A stretch of 50,249 nt of DNA from an uncultured Bacteroidales bacterium. Its GTDB lineage: Bacteria; Bacteroidota; Bacteroidia; Bacteroidales; Paludibacteraceae. Position 1 is the stretch's first letter. Each line of letters begins with the position of its first letter. A model generated the notes under the pieces. The model worked only from the letters and a program-made list of their open reading frames with translations, was not told where the DNA came from and ran no database searches. A program made the translations under genes and the position numbers. Shown piece by piece: positions 1 through 8,200 of this stretch. The stretch is from assembly GCA_946187695.1 (NCBI GenBank), contig CAMHSB010000013.1, positions 1 to 50,249 on the forward strand, read 5' to 3'.

Positions 1-218
1 AGCATGTGACCGGTGAACTCCACTTTGTTGCCCACTTTCAGGCCACGGGTGGACTCGAACACCTGTGCGTACACATTTGCGCCGATGACCTTGATGACCT
101 CCGCCATCAGTTTGGTCTCACCGACGTAGATGTAACAGATTTCGTTTTGCGCAACCGGGCCGTCCACTGCGACAGTTACCAGGTTGGCAATAATTCCTTT
201 TACTTTACCTTGTGTCAT
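1..218 (-). CDS. ntpA: V-type ATP synthase subunit A, N-terminal part (cut by window edge)
   Basis: The minus strand from the ATG at 218 reads about 72 residues and runs off the window. The start MTQGKVKGIIANLVTVAV and the later stretch GLKVGNKVEFTGHML match the N-terminal beta-barrel of the catalytic A subunit of V/A-type ATPases. The nucleotide-binding domain lies outside the window. The gene follows DUF2764 by 3 nt, within an E - DUF2764 - A operon. In Bacteroidales this membrane ATPase is thought to couple ATP to H+ or Na+ transport. The family call is firm; the 3' end is not visible. Confidence 0.9.
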   Translation of the reverse strand, partial: MTQGKVKGIIANLVTVAVDGPVAQNEICYIYVGETKLMAEVIKVIGANVYAQVFESTRGLKVGNKVEFTGHM

Positions 219-221
219 ATC

Positions 222-833
222 TTAGTCTAATTTAATTCCTTTCTTCATATCTGCCACTAACTCACGGAAGATCTTTTCGCCTTCTTCGATGGTCAGTATG
301 CTCCAACGATGCAGCATAACGGCCTCGAGATAGTACGCAAACACCATCTCCGGCGAGAAGAAATCGAACTCCGTGCGGTCTTGCAGCCACTCGAAGCGTA
401 TTGCATCCTGCGCTTTCTCGCGTTGCATCAGGTCTTCGATGCCTGCCAGTGCCAGAATCTCCGTCCAATCACCGGTTACCTCGTTCAGACCGAAGTCTTT
501 CTGGTTGACGTGTGTGCGCAGTTGCTCTGCGACTTCACCGTCACCGACAATCTGGGTCTTGGCATCAAATCCGTGTTTACGGCAGATCTGCGCTACCAGG
601 ACGTTATTCATGTCCTGATTGAACGCAAACCACTCCCGCACGAACTTATTGCGTGCCTTCAAGCCCTCAGCCAACGTGGCCTCGTCCATCGGTGCCCGCA
701 AGAGTGACAGGTATTTCTTATCCGACGCAGACAGCTGTTCATCCAGCAGTTCATCCAATTTCTCCATCGAAATCGGACTATCACTTCCTGCCTTCAGTTC
801 TGGCAATCCCGCCAATAAATATTCGTACGTCAT
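222..833 (-). CDS. DUF2764 family protein of the V-type ATPase operon
   Basis: A 203-residue protein beginning MTYEYLLAGLPEL. It is acidic and helical, with no signal peptide or membrane segment. Proteins of this type (DUF2764) sit between subunits E and A in Bacteroidetes V-ATPase operons. From position and all-helical character they may stand in for the C/d-type subunit, but that role is inference. Spacing is 1 nt to the subunit E stop and 3 nt to subunit A, so co-translation is likely. The start follows the subunit E stop directly and no better one exists. Confidence 0.85.
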   Translation of the reverse strand: MTYEYLLAGLPELKAGSDSPISMEKLDELLDEQLSASDKKYLSLLRAPMDEATLAEGLKARNKFVREWFAFNQDMNNVLVAQICRKHGFDAKTQIVGDGEVAEQLRTHVNQKDFGLNEVTGDWTEILALAGIEDLMQREKAQDAIRFEWLQDRTEFDFFSPEMVFAYYLEAVMLHRWSILTIEEGEKIFRELVADMKKGIKLD

Positions 834-834
834 A

Positions 835-1419
835 TCAGAAGAGTTCTTCTACGAGTTGCGGACGAAGCATTTCCTTGAAATACGCGATGAATTCGGCATC
901 TCCGAAGGCGAGTTTGTACCCACCCTTTGCCGGCTGAATGGTGAAATCGGTCTTGATACCCTTCACTTCTGCAATCTTTACGCCCTTCTCGAGCAAGCCT
1001 TTGGCATTGGCTGCAAAGTACTTCTTTAATGCCTCTGCATCCTTGGTCTCGATCAGTACTTCGCCGTTCTTGACCATCTGCTCGGCCAACTTGGCGATGA
1101 GGCCCTGCATGAACTTTGCATCTGCGGTTGCCGCCTTCACGCTATCCGCAGCGATCTTGTCTGCGAGTAGATTGACAATCTCGGTCTTCACCGCATTGAC
1201 GCTCTGCTCAGCGTACAACTTCAGTTCTGCACGTGTTTTCTTGTCCAGGTCAGCCGATTTGGACTCTGCCTCTGCCACCAGTGCAGCGGCTTTCTTCTCT
1301 GCCTCCGCAATAATCGCAGCCGCTTTCTCGTTTGCTTGTGCTACGATCTCCTGCGCCTGCGCATTTCCTTTTTCTACGCCTTCCGCATAGATTTTCTCAG
1401 TAATTTCTGAAAGATTCAT
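835..1419 (-). CDS. ntpE: V-type ATP synthase subunit E
   Basis: A 194-residue peripheral-stalk subunit. Residues 1-100 form an Ala/Glu/Lys-rich coiled coil (ITEKIYAEGVEKGNAQAQEI onward), followed by a globular C-terminal domain ending EMLRPQLVEELF, typical of V/A-ATPase subunit E. The open frame extends 22 codons further upstream, but that extension passes through the -7 promoter box at 1455-1462. The start MNLSEITEK at 1419 is therefore chosen. It is the first gene of the operon, with its own promoter just upstream. Confidence 0.9.
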   Translation of the reverse strand: MNLSEITEKIYAEGVEKGNAQAQEIVAQANEKAAAIIAEAEKKAAALVAEAESKSADLDKKTRAELKLYAEQSVNAVKTEIVNLLADKIAADSVKAATADAKFMQGLIAKLAEQMVKNGEVLIETKDAEALKKYFAANAKGLLEKGVKIAEVKGIKTDFTIQPAKGGYKLAFGDAEFIAYFKEMLRPQLVEELF

Positions 1420-1454
1420 ATAGTATGTGTTTTTAGTATTTACGAATTTGGCGG

Positions 1455-1486
1455 CAAAGTTACAAAAAAAAAATGACATAAACAAA
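1455..1486 (-). promoter_or_regulatory. Promoter of the V-ATPase operon
   Basis: On the minus strand a -7 box TAACTTTG (1462-1455) is preceded by G, then 20 nt upstream by TTTG (1486-1483). The expected transcript start is near 1450, giving a 5' UTR of about 30 nt. The -33 element overlaps the 3' half of the terminator hairpin of the preceding gene. Confidence 0.8.
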
Positions 1487-1497
1487 TGTTTATGCCA
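1474..1497 (-). terminator. Intrinsic terminator after the esterase gene
   Basis: On the minus strand TGGCATAAAC pairs with GTTTATGTCA (10 bp, one G-U) across a 4-nt loop, followed by a run of ten T. It lies 15 bp past the esterase stop at 1512. The T-run is also the spacer of the V-ATPase promoter. Confidence 0.75.
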
Positions 1498-1511
1498 CTT
1501 TTTAGTTTTTT

Positions 1512-2453
1512 TTATCGTTTTAGCAAAAATCGCAAGGGAATATCCAGACGGGCACGCCAGTATTTCTCTTCGTGTGCATGACCGGGGAAGAAGTGGTACT
1601 CGAAATGGGCACTATCCCACCCGCTGTTGGTGAGCATGGCGTTGATGGCATCTTGCGAGTCCGCATAATTAGCGTCAAGCGTCTTATCACCACGGTCGAA
1701 ATACAAAAGTGCCGAATTAACCGGAATATTCTGCTGCAGATAGGTACGATACGCCGTGATGGCATCTTCGTCCGGATGAGTGACATCGGCAGCCAGCGTA
1801 CTATGCGTGGACATACAGGCTGCGCCGGCAAAGACATTCGGATATTTGCAGAGGGCGTACGACGAGATGAGTCCACCGCAACTGCTACCCATCACCCATG
1901 TGTGCTCGCGTTCTGGATAGGTCGAATAGACCGAATCGATGAAGGGTTTCACTTCCTCTACGAGGAAACGCAGGTAGTCATTTCCTTTCGGTGTACCACG
2001 TCCGTCATAGAGTTGTTTGCCTTCCGGCAGGAGTTGTTGAACATCGTCCGGGCAGTACTCTGCCACACGCTCCATGTCCTTGCGGTTATCGATGCCCACC
2101 ACAATCGTCGGACGGACATAGCCCAAAGCGATCAGGCTATCCATCGCCTCATCTACCCCCCATTCCTGCTTATTCCACGTGATAGAGGCATCAAAAAGCA
2201 TCGTGCCATCGTGCATATAGAGCACATCGTAACGGGCAGAGGAATCGTAGTTAGCCGGCACGTAAACACGAATGGTGCGCGCCGGAACATATTGGGACTG
2301 GAAATTGGCATACTGGTCAATACGCGAGGGCGTAGAAACGGTATCCGCGGGTTTTGATGTCTCGGGAGACTCGGTGTTCGTTTGCTCCGCAGGTTTCTTT
2401 TCACAGGCAGTGAAGGCGAGTACTGCCAACAAGAGTACAAAAATGTGTTTCAT
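1512..2453 (-). CDS. Lipoprotein alpha/beta-hydrolase, putative esterase (enterochelin-esterase-like)
   Basis: A 313-residue protein. The signal peptide ends in a lipobox (LAFTAC, Cys17) followed by a Glu/Thr/Pro-rich linker, so it is probably a lipid-anchored envelope protein. The nucleophile elbow is GSSCGG with Ser191; candidate acid residues are around 253-260 (YFDRGDKTLD) and the candidate catalytic His is in FPGHAHEE (292-294). The HDG near 81 and the overall order fit the putative-esterase family (PF00756), which includes Fes/IroE-like and carbohydrate esterases. The substrate is not predictable. It is the last gene of the long minus-strand unit, 1 nt after the OmpA/PD40 gene. Confidence 0.85.
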   Translation of the reverse strand: MKHIFVLLLAVLAFTACEKKPAEQTNTESPETSKPADTVSTPSRIDQYANFQSQYVPARTIRVYVPANYDSSARYDVLYMHDGTMLFDASITWNKQEWGVDEAMDSLIALGYVRPTIVVGIDNRKDMERVAEYCPDDVQQLLPEGKQLYDGRGTPKGNDYLRFLVEEVKPFIDSVYSTYPEREHTWVMGSSCGGLISSYALCKYPNVFAGAACMSTHSTLAADVTHPDEDAITAYRTYLQQNIPVNSALLYFDRGDKTLDANYADSQDAINAMLTNSGWDSAHFEYHFFPGHAHEEKYWRARLDIPLRFLLKR

Positions 2454-2454
2454 A

Positions 2455-3639
2455 TCAATAAATCGTTATTTCTACACGGCGGTTGAGCGCACGTCCCTCT
2501 TCTGTATCGTTGGACGCAACAGGTTTGAGGTCGCCATAGCCAAAAGCCTTGATTTCATCGGGCTTGCAACCGTATTCGATCAGTTGACGTCGCACGGCTT
2601 CTGCGCGGGCTTGCGAGAGGGTTTTGTTGGATTCCGGAGAACCGACATTATCCGTATGTCCTGCGAGGCGAATCTTATAACCGTAGGTCGTAACAAAGGT
2701 GGCTATACGCTTTAGTTCCGGCAGAGAAGAAGGCATAATAATGTCTTTGGCTGTCTCGAAGAGCAAGTTGTTGATTGCAACAGCCTGATTGGTGGCTAAG
2801 ACAGTGACGGGCTCCGGACGTTTGTCTTCGGGCAGTTCTACACAGTATATATCGTGCCTACGACCGCGTTTCTGGGCGTAGTAGGCGGTCTTGCCGTCGG
2901 TGGAGATCTTGTACCAGCAATCGCGTCCGGGGGTATTGATGGAGTCACCGAGGTTCTCTGGCTCGGACCAGCAGTTCCAGCAGGTATCCGATAAGCGGCG
3001 CGTTACCCACACATCAAGATCGCCCACCGTACCGGGGCGGTCGGAAGAGAAATAGAGAGTCTTCATGTCCGGGTGCATGAACGGCGAACGCTCCATGCCG
3101 GTAGTATTGATGGTAGAACAGATCGAATACGGTTGGCCCCACCTACCCTGTTCATCACGCTCCGAGACAAAGATATTGAGACTCGCTTTTTCTTCGTTTT
3201 CAACGGGATAATTGGCTGCAAAGAGCAGTACCGAACCATCGGCCACAATCTGTGCGTCTGCCTGCCAGTTTCCAAGTTGGAGATATCGCGGTAGCGGTTG
3301 AGGTTCCGACCAACCGTATGGTCCTTTTTGCGAGAAGCACATACGGCCTTCCACAAAGAGTAACATCGTACGTCCGTCACCGGAGATGGATGTCGGAGCC
3401 TCGTTGCGGTAGGGGCTCGACAAAGCCGGCACGATCTGCGCAGCGCCCCACTTGCCCGTTTTGACGTCCCGACGAGACATAAAAATATCTTCCGTTATAT
3501 TGGTCTCCGAGCGGTTGAGTCCCACAAAATAAAGGGTGTTGTCGTCAATCGTCAGCGTCGGACCATACTCCTCACCTTCCGGGGTGTTAATCGCGGAAGA
3601 CAAGATAATCGCGGATAATATGGATAGAACTAATTTCAA
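2455..3639 (-). CDS. PD40 beta-propeller / OmpA-like C-terminal domain protein
   Basis: A 394-residue protein with an N-terminal signal peptide (MKLVLSILSAIILSSA). WD40-like PD40 repeats follow (for example TLTIDDNTLYFVG, HPDMKTLYFSSDRPG, ISTDGKTAYYAQ), then a C-terminal OmpA-type peptidoglycan-binding domain from about residue 288 (LLFETAKDI; AGHTDNVGSPESNKTLSQARA; RRVEITIY). A periplasmic protein bound to the cell wall is expected. It resembles the porE-like gene at 46860 but lacks the lipobox and the TPR part. It lies 2 nt after cinA and 1 nt before the esterase. Confidence 0.85.
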   Translation of the reverse strand: MKLVLSILSAIILSSAINTPEGEEYGPTLTIDDNTLYFVGLNRSETNITEDIFMSRRDVKTGKWGAAQIVPALSSPYRNEAPTSISGDGRTMLLFVEGRMCFSQKGPYGWSEPQPLPRYLQLGNWQADAQIVADGSVLLFAANYPVENEEKASLNIFVSERDEQGRWGQPYSICSTINTTGMERSPFMHPDMKTLYFSSDRPGTVGDLDVWVTRRLSDTCWNCWSEPENLGDSINTPGRDCWYKISTDGKTAYYAQKRGRRHDIYCVELPEDKRPEPVTVLATNQAVAINNLLFETAKDIIMPSSLPELKRIATFVTTYGYKIRLAGHTDNVGSPESNKTLSQARAEAVRRQLIEYGCKPDEIKAFGYGDLKPVASNDTEEGRALNRRVEITIY

Positions 3640-3667
3640 ATTTATGATTTATGATTCAGGATTTTTA
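3640..3667. repeat. Period-7 tandem repeat across the cinA stop codon
   Basis: Four consecutive 7-mers: ATTTATG, ATTTATG, ATTCAGG, ATTTTTA. The array covers the cinA stop and the space before the next start, so the last residues of CinA (NHKS) are encoded by repeat units. Confidence 0.7.
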
Positions 3668-4883
3668 AAAGGCCTACAAGGGCTTTGGTGCAGGCACGAT
3701 CGGTGATCTGCTCACGGAGTTTACCGAGATGGAAACACTCTGCTGTAGTGCCTTTGGGAGTAGCCCAAGCCATCCACACGGTGCCTACGGGTTTGGCTGC
3801 AGAACCTCCGGTAGGGCCTGCAATACCGCTGGTAGCGATAGCGAAATCCGTGCCGATTTGTTTTCGAGCCGACTCCGCCATCACACGTACCACTTCTTCG
3901 CTCACCACCCCGTGTTTCTGTATCATCTCGGCGGGTACACCCAACAGGTGCTCTTTGACCGAGTTGTCATAACTGATGACCGAGCCGTAGTAAAAAGCCG
4001 ATGAACCCGGGTGTTTGCTGAGCAATGATGCCAGTTTTCCTCCGGTACAGGACTCTGCGGTAGCGATGGTCTGATGGCGCTCGGTAAGGATACGACCGAT
4101 AAGCACTTCGATAGGCTCATCCGTGTCCGCAATCAGGTAATCTTTAACCAACTCTGTGAGTTGGTCTGTATAGGTCTGCATCTCGGCTTCCGAAAGGGCT
4201 CCGTAACTCGATAAACGCAGACGAATCATACCATCCTTTGGAAGGTATGCCAAATGAAGATCAGAAGGCATCGTTTGCTCGAATTCATCGAGTAAAATCG
4301 CCAATGTGCTCTCTGCGATTCCGGTAACCTGTATCGTGCGATGCAGAATTTCTGATTTTTGATTTTTGATTTTTGATTGGATATACGGCAGAATCTGCTC
4401 TTCCATCGCGATCTTCATTTCGTATGGCACGCCGGGCATGCAAGCCAGTAGTTTATCTTCCTTATGAAAGATCATGAGCGGTGCGGAACCCACCCGATTC
4501 TCCAGAATGATTGCCTTATCCGGAACGAGCCATTGTGTAGCCGTAAGGCGGTTCAATACATCCGGACGGTCTTTGTACAAATCCTCTATATGCGCGCGCA
4601 CGTTTTGATCTTCTATAAGGTGTGCCCCGAAATATGCGCATAGTACATGCTTGGTGATGTCATCCTTGGTCGGACCAAGTCCACCGGTGGTAAGAACGAT
4701 ATCTGCCCTACTGAAGGCCTCGTTGAGTGCCGCGATGATATGATCACGGTCGTCGTGTACCGAGGTGATCTGGTAGAGTTCGATGCCCTGTTCGTTCAGT
4801 TTTTGAGCCATCCAAGCGGAGTTGGTGTCCACCACTTGTCCGATGAGCAGTTCATCGCCTATAGTGATTATTTCTGCGCGCAT
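3642..4883 (-). CDS. cinA: CinA family nicotinamide mononucleotide deamidase / damage-inducible protein
   Basis: About 413 residues. The N-terminal MoCF-type domain (MRAEIITIGDELLIGQVVD; TTGGLGPTKDD) is followed by a C-terminal PncC-type domain (about 250-410; TAESCTGGKLAS, YYGSVISYDN, TSGIAGPTGGS), the standard CinA layout linked to NMN deamidation and pyridine nucleotide recycling. The start at 4883 gives the usual MRAEIITIGDE; an upstream ATG at 4895 would add four residues. Either start overlaps the DUF3109 gene. A Lys/Ile-rich loop (SKIKNQKSEI) between domains is encoded by a 7-bp repeat. Confidence 0.92.
   Translation of the reverse strand: MRAEIITIGDELLIGQVVDTNSAWMAQKLNEQGIELYQITSVHDDRDHIIAALNEAFSRADIVLTTGGLGPTKDDITKHVLCAYFGAHLIEDQNVRAHIEDLYKDRPDVLNRLTATQWLVPDKAIILENRVGSAPLMIFHKEDKLLACMPGVPYEMKIAMEEQILPYIQSKIKNQKSEILHRTIQVTGIAESTLAILLDEFEQTMPSDLHLAYLPKDGMIRLRLSSYGALSEAEMQTYTDQLTELVKDYLIADTDEPIEVLIGRILTERHQTIATAESCTGGKLASLLSKHPGSSAFYYGSVISYDNSVKEHLLGVPAEMIQKHGVVSEEVVRVMAESARKQIGTDFAIATSGIAGPTGGSAAKPVGTVWMAWATPKGTTAECFHLGKLREQITDRACTKALVGLLKILNHKS
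4354..4378. repeat. Period-7 tandem repeat inside cinA
   Basis: Three copies of GATTTTT (4354-4374) and a partial fourth. They lie within the cinA coding strand and encode the Lys-rich loop SKIKNQKSEI at a domain boundary. Confidence 0.75.
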
Positions 4884-5437
4884 TGTTTTTTCCATTCGTT
4901 TGCGGTTAATTCGAGTTCATCGTACCATGCTTGTCCAAAACGGCGGATAAGGGGGTCTTTGAGGAACTGATACAGTGGTAAATGTAGTTTCTTGCCTTTT
5001 AATCGGGCACAATGACAGATATCCCAGCGGTGGTACTCTACCCCCGTGTATTCGCCCACTTTGGTCAGGCGTATCGGATAGAGATGGCAGGAGATCGGTT
5101 TGGCAAAGCCCATCTTCTCGATCAGACAGTAACACCAGCCCTGATGATCCGTGCGCGCAAAGACGCAATCTTTGCCGTTGACGATCGAGAGCACCTGTTC
5201 ACCGGAAGGATCGAGATAAGAGAGTCCCTGTGTTTGTACCACTTCCCGTGCCTCTTTGGTCATCTGCGGCAGAAGTTCAGGCAGGATGGCTTCGATCTGC
5301 TTCAGTTCCTCGTCGGTAATGGGACAACCCGCATCGCCTTCGATGCAGCAACACCCGCGACAGGTATCGAGATCGCAGCAGAACTCCTTTTCCAGGACAT
5401 CGAGCGAGACTAATGTGTTATTGCCGATGATAAACAT
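4868..5437 (-). CDS. DUF3109 family cysteine-rich protein
   Basis: A 189-residue protein with clustered cysteines: FCCDLDTCRGCCC at 19-31, GCP at 38, then single Cys and CYC, CHLYP and CHC further on. The pattern suits a metal or Fe-S site, as in DUF3109 and the related CxxCxxCC proteins. There is no signal peptide, so it is probably cytoplasmic. The molecular function is unknown. It overlaps the start of cinA and follows mntP by 3 nt. Confidence 0.8.
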   Translation of the reverse strand: MFIIGNNTLVSLDVLEKEFCCDLDTCRGCCCIEGDAGCPITDEELKQIEAILPELLPQMTKEAREVVQTQGLSYLDPSGEQVLSIVNGKDCVFARTDHQGWCYCLIEKMGFAKPISCHLYPIRLTKVGEYTGVEYHRWDICHCARLKGKKLHLPLYQFLKDPLIRRFGQAWYDELELTANEWKKQCAQK

Positions 5438-5440
5438 AAT

Positions 5441-5998
5441 TTAAATTCCAAAGAATCCTTCTGCCCAGATTTTGATACCTAAGCCGATGAGAACGAGTCC
5501 ACCGATCAGTTCCATGTTCAGTTTCAGTTTGCCCACATAGATACCAAGCAAATAGCCGCCGAGCGAGAAAAGTGCGGTGAGGCCTCCGATCGTAATGACA
5601 GAGGGGAAGAGCCAATCCGGATACGGCACGAAAAGCAAGCCTGTTGCAAGGACGTCTATACTGGTAGCAACGGCCAAGAATAGCAAGTTCGTGATGTGCC
5701 AATTGGCACATTTCTCAGCCTCTTTCTCTTCGTGGTACGACTCCCAAATCATTTTGACGCCTAAGAAACCCAGTAACGCGAGGGCAATCCAGGGTGCGTA
5801 GGTCTGCATGAAATTAACGAAGAGTGTACCGGCATAATAGCCAATAATGGGCATTCCCATATGAAAGAAACCGAAGATGGCTGCCATAAGCAGTGCCCGC
5901 GGATGCCATTGTTTCTGCGTGAGCCCCTGTACGGTGGAAACCGCACAGCAGTCCATCGCCAGACCGATAGCCATGATGATGACGTTAATCCAATCCAT
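5441..5998 (-). CDS. mntP: MntP-type manganese efflux pump
   Basis: A 185-residue integral membrane protein with about six hydrophobic helices. Both family signatures are present: GLAMDCCAVS near residue 12 and ATSIDVLATG in the second half, each with the membrane-embedded Asp. MntP exports Mn2+. No yybP-ykoY-type riboswitch space exists here: the start overlaps the def stop by 1 nt (TGATG), so expression depends on the operon. Confidence 0.88.
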   Translation of the reverse strand: MDWINVIIMAIGLAMDCCAVSTVQGLTQKQWHPRALLMAAIFGFFHMGMPIIGYYAGTLFVNFMQTYAPWIALALLGFLGVKMIWESYHEEKEAEKCANWHITNLLFLAVATSIDVLATGLLFVPYPDWLFPSVITIGGLTALFSLGGYLLGIYVGKLKLNMELIGGLVLIGLGIKIWAEGFFGI

Positions 5999-6546
5999 CA
6001 GTTACGGCGGTATTTATAGCGTGCGCCGGTTTTGCCTTTGGCAATAGCGGCTAATTTATTGCGCACAAACGTCTTACGAATCGGAGATATACGGTCGGTA
6101 AAGACGTGTCCTTCGAGGTGGTCGTACTCGTGCTGCACGATGCGTGCGCAGAAGCCGGTGAAGGTCTCCTCGTGTTCATTAAAATCCTCATCGAGGTAGC
6201 GAAGAGTGATGGTTTTTGGGCGAATAACGTTTTCGCTGATACCCGGCAAGGAGAGACAGCCCTCGGAATAGGTGCATGTTTCCTCGGATTCATCGATCAT
6301 TTCGGGGTTGATGAACGCCCGTTTGAAATCCTTGCACTCCGGATAGTCTTCTGCCAACTCGGCACCATCCACCACAAAGAGTCGCCAGGGTTTGCCCACT
6401 TGCGGTGCAGCCAGACCACAGCCTTCGGCTTGGGTCAGCGTCTCGTACATGTCGGCAATAAACTGCTTGAGTTCCGGTGTGTTTTCAATCTCTTCTGTTT
6501 CTTTGCGCAACACCGGTTGTCCATACAAATAAATAGGTAATATCAT
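5998..6546 (-). CDS. def: Peptide deformylase
   Basis: A 182-residue metalloenzyme that removes the N-formyl group from nascent proteins. All three motifs are present: GCGLAAPQVG, EGCLSLP (Cys metal ligand) and HEYDHLEG (two His ligands and Glu). The start MILPIYLYGQPVLR at 6546 overlaps the yqgF stop in an ATGA junction. A longer frame adds twelve poorly conserved residues and was not used. Confidence 0.95.
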   Translation of the reverse strand: MILPIYLYGQPVLRKETEEIENTPELKQFIADMYETLTQAEGCGLAAPQVGKPWRLFVVDGAELAEDYPECKDFKRAFINPEMIDESEETCTYSEGCLSLPGISENVIRPKTITLRYLDEDFNEHEETFTGFCARIVQHEYDHLEGHVFTDRISPIRKTFVRNKLAAIAKGKTGARYKYRRN

Positions 6547-6956
6547 AGTTTGCTTTCTAAATAATCTTCCAAAATAATACAAGCGGCGATTTTATCGACT
6601 ACTGTCTTGTCTTGCCGGTCTTTCTTTTTCATCCCCCCATCCATCATCGCTCGGTGCGCCAGAACCGACGTAAAGCGCTCGTCATACATAGTTATCGGTT
6701 TATCGGGAAAGGTTTTCTTGAATACGCCCAGGAACGGCCGGATGTAGTTCATCGACTCGGAATCCTGTCCGTTCATCTGCGTAGGATGGCCGATAACTAC
6801 CTCGTCCACGGGCTCGTGGGCAAAGTAATCTTGCAGCCAATCAATCAATTCTTTGGTCTCGATCGTAAGCAACGGATTAGCCGTTATGCGGAGAGCATCC
6901 GTAACAGCTAATCCAGTGCGTTTACGACCGAAGTCTATTGCGAGAATACGTCCCAT
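6543..6956 (-). CDS. yqgF: Putative pre-16S rRNA nuclease (YqgF/RuvX family)
   Basis: A 137-residue RNase H-fold protein. The first acidic motif is ILAIDFGRKRTGLAVTD, the middle strand motif VVIGHPTQMNG and the last motif DERFTS, with a C-terminal DKIAACIILEDYL. The family is implicated in 16S rRNA 5' maturation. It overlaps def by 4 nt and the TPR gene stop by 1 nt, consistent with translational coupling. Confidence 0.93.
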   Translation of the reverse strand: MGRILAIDFGRKRTGLAVTDALRITANPLLTIETKELIDWLQDYFAHEPVDEVVIGHPTQMNGQDSESMNYIRPFLGVFKKTFPDKPITMYDERFTSVLAHRAMMDGGMKKKDRQDKTVVDKIAACIILEDYLESKL

Positions 6957-8197
6957 TAAAGGTTGTTAAGTTTCTCGGAGATCTCTTCGTATTTAGCGTC
7001 CATGTGGAAGCGGTAGTAGAGACCTTTGAGGATCTGCATGTAAGCACGATCTTCGGGGTTCATACGGTGTGCCTCCTCGAAGTACGGCAGCGACTGACGG
7101 AATACTTCGTTCATCTCGTCGAGTGCTTTCTTGTACTCCTTGTTATCGGAGATCAGCGCAGCTGCCTCATTGAGTTTAACGGCTTGGTTATAGTATACTC
7201 TACCCTTGCCTGCTACAGCGTCAGCCAGCGTCGGATCTACCTTGAGGGCGTTGTCGAAATCAGCCATTGCTGCATCGTAGTTACCGAGGTTCTCATTGAG
7301 GTTACCTTTGATGAGGTGGTACTGTGCTACGTTCGGTTCGCGCTCGATAGCTTGCGACAGATACTCCACAGCAGTCTGCTCCTGACCGGAATAGATGTAG
7401 TAGTTGATCAGGTTCTGCAGGAACCACGGCTCTTGCGGGAAGCGTACGACAGCGTTCTGCAGGGTCTCAACAAACTTAGCGGTATCGTTGATAGCCACAT
7501 ACTCCTGATAGAGGAATTGGTTCGTTGAAATCGCCTCAAAATCACCATCTTTGAGTTGTTCGAGGATAGCGATAGCATCCTCATGACGCTCCGATTGAAC
7601 AGCAAAGATAGCTGCGTAGTATTTATACTGTGTATAAATGGTGTCGCGCGGCATCTCTTTCTGCAGTTTCGGGTCTTGCATCATCGGCAGATCCGGAATA
7701 GCAATGTGCTTCTGGAAAGCCTGGAAAGCACCCTCAAAATCACGTTGCTCGTTTAGATACACACCGTACTTAACGAGTTCCTGCTGTTTGTAGTACTCCA
7801 GCATTTTCTTGGTGATGTTGGCGTGGGTTTTGGGGTCCACCATCACTTCGCGACCTTTCTTGTCAAGGGTCATCGCGGTAGCCAACTCGTCTGCTTTGAG
7901 CCAGTAGTCGTAACTCTCCTCTACAGCTAGACCGACTTTCACCTGGTTGATGCCCTTACCCATCATCTGGCCGTAGTTCTCCTGGGTCATCTCCTGATAA
8001 CCGATCATACCTGCCCAATAGTAGGCTTCAGCGGAAGGCTCAGCCTCCAATGCCTCTGCGATGGTCGAACGGGCAGCCGAGAAGTCCGGCGTCTCTGCCA
8101 TGATGTAGCCCTTAGCCTTCTTTACCAGCGGGTTCTTTTGTGCGAAGCAGCCTGCGCTCATGAGCACAAGTGCTGCCAAAATCAAACTTTTCTTCAT
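6956..8197 (-). CDS. Exported TPR-repeat protein
   Basis: A 413-residue protein with a signal peptide (MKKSLILAALVLMSAGCFAQ; the Cys at 17 is a possible but imperfect lipobox). At least five tetratricopeptide-like helical pairs follow, for example around AEAYYWAGMI, YYIYSGQEQTAVEYLSQAI, AQYHLIKGNLNENLGNYDAA and FDNALKVDPTLADAVAGKGR. It is probably a periplasmic scaffold. The partner is unknown. It lies 3 nt after gyrA. Confidence 0.85.
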   Translation of the reverse strand: MKKSLILAALVLMSAGCFAQKNPLVKKAKGYIMAETPDFSAARSTIAEALEAEPSAEAYYWAGMIGYQEMTQENYGQMMGKGINQVKVGLAVEESYDYWLKADELATAMTLDKKGREVMVDPKTHANITKKMLEYYKQQELVKYGVYLNEQRDFEGAFQAFQKHIAIPDLPMMQDPKLQKEMPRDTIYTQYKYYAAIFAVQSERHEDAIAILEQLKDGDFEAISTNQFLYQEYVAINDTAKFVETLQNAVVRFPQEPWFLQNLINYYIYSGQEQTAVEYLSQAIEREPNVAQYHLIKGNLNENLGNYDAAMADFDNALKVDPTLADAVAGKGRVYYNQAVKLNEAAALISDNKEYKKALDEMNEVFRQSLPYFEEAHRMNPEDRAYMQILKGLYYRFHMDAKYEEISEKLNNL

Positions 8198-8200
8198 AAT

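Noticed and set aside
1420..1485. N-terminal extension of V-ATPase subunit E (22 extra codons)
   Set aside because: It would be translated from upstream of the -7 box and consists of residues unlike the family.
5999..6060. Manganese riboswitch ahead of mntP
   Set aside because: The space upstream is def coding sequence; there is no untranslated leader.
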